DNA from: Saccoglossus kowalevskii
Lineage: Eukaryota > Hemichordata > Enteropneusta > Harrimaniidae
DNA length: 23,966 nt
Assembly: GCF_000003605.2 (NCBI RefSeq)
Contig: NW_003156240.1
Location: forward strand, 187,821-211,786
Reading direction: 5' to 3'
The first letter of the stretch is position 1. Each line of letters opens with the position of its first letter. This document shows positions 21,101 to 23,966 of this stretch, piece by piece. The position numbers and the translations under genes were made by a program. Below the pieces are notes generated by a model that was not told the origin of the DNA, did no database searches, and saw nothing but the letters and a program-made list of their open reading frames with translations.

Positions 21101-22138
21101 TCATTCACTACTAGGTTTTTGTCGATATTGATTTGCATAAAAGGCCGGACGATTCGGCGCCTTTTACAATCTCATTGCTCTCTTTGAAAGTTCTTCCGCA
21201 GTATTTAGACTTCTGGTTTTAGCATTTCTTCCTTAATTTCCCGTTTATGCATTGTTATGGACGTGTCTTATAGCTTCCATAACCGCAATATATTGATTTT
21301 TGGCTAATATAAACTCAAATTTCCTAAACTTCAATCATTATTTATTCTCCAATACATGCGCAATGTTTTCAAATCAACCACATGAATTTTGTAATAAGAC
21401 AAAAATATTTGCCTGCAAAACTTCGTGTACATATCAATCAAGTATGGCCAATCTATACCATTACACTACAATACAGCATACACTTATACCTCTACATATA
21501 ATATAAAGAAGATATGAAGGATAACATATATTAATTTAAACCTTTAAGCGATCGCGATTAAATATCATTTTCCACAGTATGCCTCAAGCAGTCTGACATT
21601 ATACCGACCACACCCTAACTGCCGATGAGATGTCATGATGTGTTTTTCAAAAGTTGCTGATTTAATAGTTCATGTTACTGTTAAACTGATAAAATTAGGT
21701 GTATTTTTTCTGTTTATCACTATAATATAATTTATAGTCGACTGAAGTAAAAGTATATATTTATAAATAAATATATTTACACATATATCTATGCATACTA
21801 GAACAGACGGTGTGTACTCTTCTATTGAAGTATACAACACTTAGTAAGAGCAACTTTGCAGAGGAGCAATGTTTTCAATTCACTTACCTTATGAGAAAAA
21901 ATTAACACAACTGAGCATATATAGGTAAGTTGACCTACTCTAATTGTAACCCACTACACATGGTATAATATAACAACCTACCAAACATAAATTGAAATTC
22001 ATATCGCCTTTGATAAGCTGTGCTACGTATGCAATCTCGCCAAGGACGAATTAAAATATAGTGATTACCTTTTAACGATCTGCCACTCGAGATTGTCAAT
22101 ATCATAATAAAGGAAAACGCAACGAGCACCATCTTCAT
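11946..22138 (-). CDS. Gene B: type I membrane protein with three propeller-like modules
   Basis: Seven coding exons join to 2166 nt (721 aa): 22138-22069, 19427-18801, 18592-17999, 15995-15420, 12474-12421, 12298-12242, 12133-11946. Every intron is phase 1, so each inner exon can be gained or skipped without a frameshift. Parts in order: signal peptide; three modules of about 200 aa, one exon each; a stalk with an N-T-S sequon and acidic residues; one transmembrane helix (SILLCIVAALLIGGIVIA); a tail of about 40 aa rich in Lys and Arg, with one Tyr (NYNE) and no ITAM or ITIM. Each module reads as five repeats of about 40 aa with a D-x-G-type turn and often a Trp near the end (GSWSLV, GVWSSP, TPWSIV), which resembles tectonin/tachylectin-type beta-propellers. 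That family assignment is inference. Modules 2 and 3 are recent duplicates. A cell-surface receptor or adhesion role is likely; ligand unknown. Confidence 0.8.
12242..12298 (-). CDS. Gene B exon 6: acidic stalk
   Basis: A 57-nt phase 1-1 exon between acceptor TATTTTTAG and donor ACAG|GTAGTC. It encodes EFEGFPIGDNNENSEDSVT, an acidic and asparagine-rich spacer that leads into the transmembrane exon. Like exon 5, it could be spliced in or out without changing frame. Confidence 0.62.
12358..12406. repeat. ATAA microsatellite
   Basis: A run of ATAA/ATTA tetramers in the 122-nt intron between gene B exons 5 and 6. It takes up close to half of that intron and ends about 15 nt before the exon 5 donor. 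Confidence 0.85.
12421..12474 (-). CDS. Gene B exon 5: Ser/Thr stalk
   Basis: A 54-nt phase 1-1 exon between acceptor TTCTTGTAG and donor GAAG|GTAGGT. It encodes ESTVNRNTSESTTEIYIE, rich in Ser, Thr and Glu with one N-T-S glycosylation site, as expected of a membrane-proximal stalk. Being very short, it is supported mainly by frame, splice sites and its place between modules and membrane helix. Confidence 0.6.
13065..13124 (+). repeat. 30-nt tandem doublet
   Basis: Two adjacent 30-nt units beginning GATGTTCAATGTCGAA (13065) and GATGTCCAATGTCGAA (13095) differ at only a few positions. Confidence 0.75.
13151..13639 (+). repeat. Tandem duplication with a 242-nt period
   Basis: Unit 1 (13151-13392) and unit 2 (13393 to about 13639) start GCTTGCAATACACGT and are nearly identical, including the block TGTCTCGAGTCACTTCGAGA and the end TTCTTCTTTGGTACTAAT. 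Small indels lie around the AATAAATAAA stretch of unit 2. The high similarity points to a recent event. Confidence 0.88.
14499..14690 (+). pseudogene. Myb/SANT-like domain relic, copy 1
   Basis: From ATG 14499 the frame encodes MEDKSSFVIS, then NFWLNKEVRALIYIWQSEKI, then after an in-frame TAG continues LNGKWKMAYEIWQKKLER and ends at TGA. The pattern of Trp, E-V-x-A-L-I and Trp, followed by L-x-G, Y-E-I and K-L, is that of Myb/SANT-like DNA-binding domains such as those linked to Harbinger-type transposons. It is dead: one internal stop and no continuing frame. It lies antisense within gene B intron 4. Confidence 0.5.
15081..15107. repeat. ACTTT microsatellite
   Basis: A short run of TTTAC pentamers in the left duplication copy, at the place where the right copy has its extra block of about 480 nt. 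Confidence 0.7.
15420..15995 (-). CDS. Gene B exon 4: propeller-like module 3
   Basis: 576 nt in phase 1-1, acceptor TGTTACAG, donor GAAG|GTAAAA. It is a near copy of exon 3: over the aligned part up to CYIGPQ I count about 30 amino-acid differences in roughly 180 positions. Cysteines in SACVAP and CYIG are kept, while the KLCG cysteine of exon 3 is Tyr here. The frame is fully open and both splice sites are good, so it looks functional. It may be used in series with exon 3 or as an alternative to it. Confidence 0.78.
16248..16376 (-). pseudogene. Relict 3' part of gene B exon 2
   Basis: On the minus strand about 43 codons align in frame with the last part of exon 2: ESTGFKSNTDILVTDSRFQ, then MLQTGYQHNAIKVASDISIN against exon 2 ETIGVRSS and SNEHNAIKMASNYSIMA, with a 9-nt gap. 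The donor GTAAGT is kept. The 5' part and the true acceptor are gone, because the copy breaks off where the right copy begins (16381). The only nearby AG in the right phase (CTAG before TGACTGAC) lacks a pyrimidine tract. It is most likely skipped, though still open, so rare use cannot be excluded. Confidence 0.72.
16676..16845 (+). pseudogene. Myb/SANT-like domain relic, copy 2
   Basis: The duplicate of the relic at 14499-14690. Compared with it, about 29 nt are missing after AATTTCGCG, removing the first Trp and most of the E-V-x-A-L part; short CGCG repeats at the deletion ends suggest slippage or end joining. The frame is further broken. It was carried along by the segmental duplication. 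Confidence 0.48.
17244..17720. other. Block present in only one duplication copy
   Basis: About 480 nt sit between segments that align with 15080-15120 of the left copy, where only about 25-30 nt of ACTTT repeat occur. I see no terminal inverted repeats, target-site duplication or coding frame of note. It is either an insertion in this copy or a deletion in the other. Confidence 0.6.
17999..18592 (-). CDS. Gene B exon 3: propeller-like module 2
   Basis: 594 nt in phase 1-1, acceptor TGTTACAG, donor GCAG|GTAAAG. Five repeats can be marked, starting near MVLLII, IDVDMSPENGWVVGV, ISACVAPRSVIYAV, KLQFNYNYHKLCGM and PLVDFILVGDD. Cysteines occur in SACVAP, KLCGM and MCYIG; the first and last are shared with module 3. 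The acidic linker QGEGENNAG closes the exon. An open frame continues past the donor into the intron, but the duplicated intron copy at 15400 has a stop there, which argues for the donor. Confidence 0.8.
18801..19427 (-). CDS. Gene B exon 2: propeller-like module 1
   Basis: 627 nt in phase 1-1, acceptor CACTAG, donor GCAA|GTAAGT. The first 15 or so residues include RERFRRQ, a possible furin-type cleavage site. After that come five repeats of about 40 aa starting near HVYILV, AMFDDGQLLGIT, VTFSDQGIIWAV, AIEDIGSGVLMGL and VASDDGFILLW, several with Trp near the end (GSWSLV, DWADTV, DWETIG). It has no cysteine and two N-glycosylation sequons (NST, NYS). It is the most diverged of the three modules but shares the GPIPG stretch, the LLGIT-like strand and W-S-x-V with the other two. 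Confidence 0.8.
19428..22068. other. Gene B intron 1
   Basis: A 2641-nt AT-rich intron between the signal-peptide exon and module 1. No further exon or element can be supported. A stretch at about 19790-20060 is less AT-rich and may be an old interspersed element, but I could not identify RNA polymerase III boxes or terminal repeats. Confidence 0.5.
22069..22138 (-). CDS. Gene B exon 1: signal peptide
   Basis: Starts MKMVLVAFSFIMILTISSG with a hydrophobic core and a Ser-Ser-Gly end, a typical secretory signal. The exon stops after the first base of a codon at AAAG|GTAATC (phase 1), which matches the phase of the next exon. A second in-frame ATG lies two codons on, so either could be used. 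A 2641-nt intron follows, and I see no further exon inside it. Confidence 0.72.
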
Positions 22139-22172
22139 GATTGTAACTAATTTAATCTGACAATTAACATAG

Positions 22173-22178
22173 TATATA
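22173..22178 (-). promoter_or_regulatory. Candidate TATA element of gene B
   Basis: TATATA on the minus strand lies about 35 nt upstream of the gene B ATG. If used, the 5' leader would be only about 5-10 nt, which is unusually short, so an upstream start or non-coding exon is an equal possibility. Confidence 0.15.
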
Positions 22179-22768
22179 TGTTATTGTTTGATAAGATGAG
22201 TCGTCAGAGTAGCAGCTGTGTATCACTGTGTGTCACATTTATTGCAGCACATTGTTTTCAGTTGGTAAACGAACATCTGGATGTAGCTTTCATTCATGCA
22301 CTTGAATGCAAATATAAGCCTCGTTCTCCGCTTATATGCACATGTATGTGTATTAAACTTAATATTAATATTATAATGATTGTCGTTAACGAAATATGAA
22401 CATTCTCGTTACTTACTTAAGTTATATTACTGTATTTTTACACTGCCTTTTGCAACGGAAAAAATATTGTAAAAGTATATTGATTGAAACGAGTTGAATA
22501 CTTACTCCCCAGATCACAAATCGTGGCAACAATCTACGATACACAAGAACAGACAATTGAATTAATGACGCACTTAATACATTCTTCCTTTTGGGCTTTA
22601 TGTAAATTATATTTAAAATGTAGACTACTTATATTACACCCACTACTCCATTACAACATATGTCAGCACTTGAAGTGAGCAATGATAATTCGTAGTATGT
22701 ATTAGTGTCCGATGATGATGGAACGGAAAAAGAAACTTTTAAATTGGATTCCGTGTTTGTAGGTGGAT

Positions 22769-22798
22769 GTGTGTGTGTGTGGAGGGTGTGTGTGTGTC
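22769..22798. repeat. GT microsatellite
   Basis: Two GT runs are separated by GGAGG. Confidence 0.8.
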
Positions 22799-23097
22799 CA
22801 TCGTCATATTTTGGGCACGTTTTGCATTGTATTCAAATTTGGAACATATACATATACATATAATGAATTTATAGATATGCAGGTGAATTTGTTTTCTATT
22901 AGATCTAATTTGCCCGTCTGGGATTTATTTTAGACTGAAAAATTATAATTGAGATGGACTAAAATTTAAATGTATCGGAAATAAAGAATGGTATCATTGT
23001 AGGCAACTATATATATGCATGATCTGGATTTGAATCGTTGCAAGGTTATTTAGGAATATAATAATTTCGAGTGAGTGATTTTGTTTTTGTCTGATGT

Positions 23098-23155
23098 CTG
23101 ATGACCGAAATCCGACTTGCAATGTTGGCGTCGCTCACTACATGCTATTTCTAAC
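23098..23155 (+). repeat. Second dispersed-repeat block, copy 2
   Basis: Matches 8528-8584, ending CTACATGCTATTTCTAAC. Here it precedes the larger block (23209-23490) by about 50 nt. Confidence 0.55.
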
Positions 23156-23208
23156 GGCTCTATTAATCAATTATGTTTGTTGAAAGTCACTAAGTTTGTT
23201 CAGGTTAA

Positions 23209-23490
23209 CAAATTATAGTAATTTTCATCTGGAATTCTAGCAATTGCACTGGTTTACAAGTTTTATTCTCGTTAACGTGTATGCCTAACTGAAAAGCAAG
23301 CGTCCATGGTGTGCTAACCACACAGTATATTTTTTTTCTTGTTAAGCTGACGCTGCACTCATAATTAAAATTTTCTTCCCCGTCCTTGCCATTTTATCAC
23401 CCAATATTGGGCAGTGAGAAGTTCATTATTTCAATTATAATACAACGGACTGAACATTGAACACACGTGCAGTCGCACACACACACACAC
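23209..23490 (+). repeat. Dispersed repeat, copy 2
   Basis: Matches 7810-8081 along its length. It runs directly into the CA microsatellite, which then receives the inverted-repeat element at 23500. Confidence 0.72.
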
Positions 23491-23497
23491 ACACACA
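23475..23497. repeat. CA microsatellite
   Basis: A CA run of about 11 units at the end of the dispersed repeat. The DNA right of the inverted-repeat element (TAAACACACACTCA) appears to be the continuation of the same tract. Confidence 0.85.
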
Positions 23498-23499
23498 TA

Positions 23500-23952
23500 C
23501 TTGTATTGCTATATGTACCGAGGACTTCATTGGATTAACTTTTAATATAGTTGCGATATGAACTCGATTAAAACGCGTTCCTATATAGGGTTGCGTTTTA
23601 ATTGGAGTTTAATTAAACTCAATTACAATGCAATACAATGGAGAATTGCATTTTAATTAAGTTTAATTAAACAAGAGTTGAATATCCCGTGACTGAACAT
23701 AGAAATGTTTGCGAAGCTTAGGTTTAGTATCGGGGTAAGGTATGGTACAATTATATTAATATTAATATAACGCGAACCATACCTTCCCCTGATACTAAAC
23801 CTAAGCTACTCAAAACGTATTAATAATCGAATTAACTATTAATATAAATTATGTTTTCCGAGTACTATGAAAAAGGTCCTCGGAAGGTGTATATGTCCTC
23901 GGAAGTTGCTATATATCTGTATTTTTGTCCTCGGAACATATAGCAATGCAAG
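23500..23952. mobile_element. MITE-like element with TA target site
   Basis: Terminal inverted repeats of about 25 nt: left CTTGTATTGCTATATGTACC followed by GAGGA (23500-23524); the right end is its reverse complement with two mismatches (23928-23952). TA flanks both ends (23498-23499 and 23953-23954), as left by Tc1/mariner-type transposition. The inside has a long palindrome: arms at 23715-23745 and 23777-23807 around a perfect 20-nt palindrome at 23751-23770, plus smaller hairpins such as GAGTTTAATTAAACTC. There is no coding capacity, so movement would depend on a transposase from elsewhere. The family is not recognised. Confidence 0.75.
23715..23807. repeat. Long internal palindrome of the MITE-like element
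   Basis: Two 31-nt arms (AGCTTAGGTTTAGTATC and so on) are inverted with only a few mismatches around TTATATTAATATTAATATAA. Single-stranded, this would fold into one strong hairpin. Confidence 0.85.
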
Positions 23953-23966
23953 TAAACACACACTCA

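Larger units (their letters stand above)
22139..23097. other. Intergenic region upstream of gene B
   Basis: Contains the putative promoter side of gene B. Open frames at 22178-22399 and 22484-22678 (+) are short and show no domain. A GT microsatellite lies at 22769-22798. Nothing else is supported. Confidence 0.5.

Noticed and set aside
1-23966. tRNA, rRNA and CRISPR arrays
   Set aside because: I found no convincing box A/box B pair with a cloverleaf, no rRNA-like blocks, and no regularly spaced short repeats with unique spacers.

Overview
The window reads as nuclear DNA of an invertebrate animal. It is AT-rich, the genes are split by GT-AG introns, the exons are bounded by phase-1 introns and encode secreted or extracellular modules, polyadenylation signals are present, and there are microsatellites and short inverted-repeat elements. 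Nothing in it resembles bacterial operons, and I cannot name the species or phylum from sequence alone. Most of the window is non-coding.

I can support two complete genes. Gene A (+ strand, coding 2254-5174, six coding exons, 167 aa) is a small secreted protein: signal peptide, one LDL-receptor class A module, then a Ly6/uPAR-type three-finger domain, with no hydrophobic GPI-anchor tail. Gene B (- strand, coding 22138 down to 11946, seven coding exons, 721 aa) is a type I membrane protein: signal peptide, three ectodomain modules of about 200 aa each encoded by one phase 1-1 exon, two tiny acidic or Ser/Thr-rich stalk exons, and a last exon with a transmembrane helix and a short basic tail. 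Each large module reads as five repeats of about 40 aa that resemble tectonin/tachylectin-type beta-propeller blades. All junctions keep frame, and both coding lengths divide exactly by three.

Layout from left to right: 1-2100, no firm gene, with a possible terminal exon of an upstream gene at 352-472; 2254-5174, gene A with its poly(A) signal just after; 5260-11945, a long region with pieces of a dispersed repeat, one possible first exon (9516-9366, - strand) and otherwise nothing I can assign; 11946-22138, gene B. Inside gene B there is a tandem segmental duplication (about 14215-16376 and 16381-18936) that copied a whole module exon, its flanking intron, a dead Myb/SANT-like coding relic, and the 3' end of the preceding exon. 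The region 22139-23966 is intergenic, with a second copy of the dispersed repeat and a 453-bp MITE-like element inserted at TA in a CA repeat.

The most interesting material is gene B: a membrane receptor-like protein growing by duplication of whole propeller exons, with a visible relict exon marking the breakpoint. Gene A is a compact LDLa-Ly6 combination with an extra cysteine pair. The genes are about 6.8 kb apart, end to end and convergent, and nothing in the sequence shows that they work together. Assignments rest on reading motifs and splice sites by eye, with no database search or transcript data.
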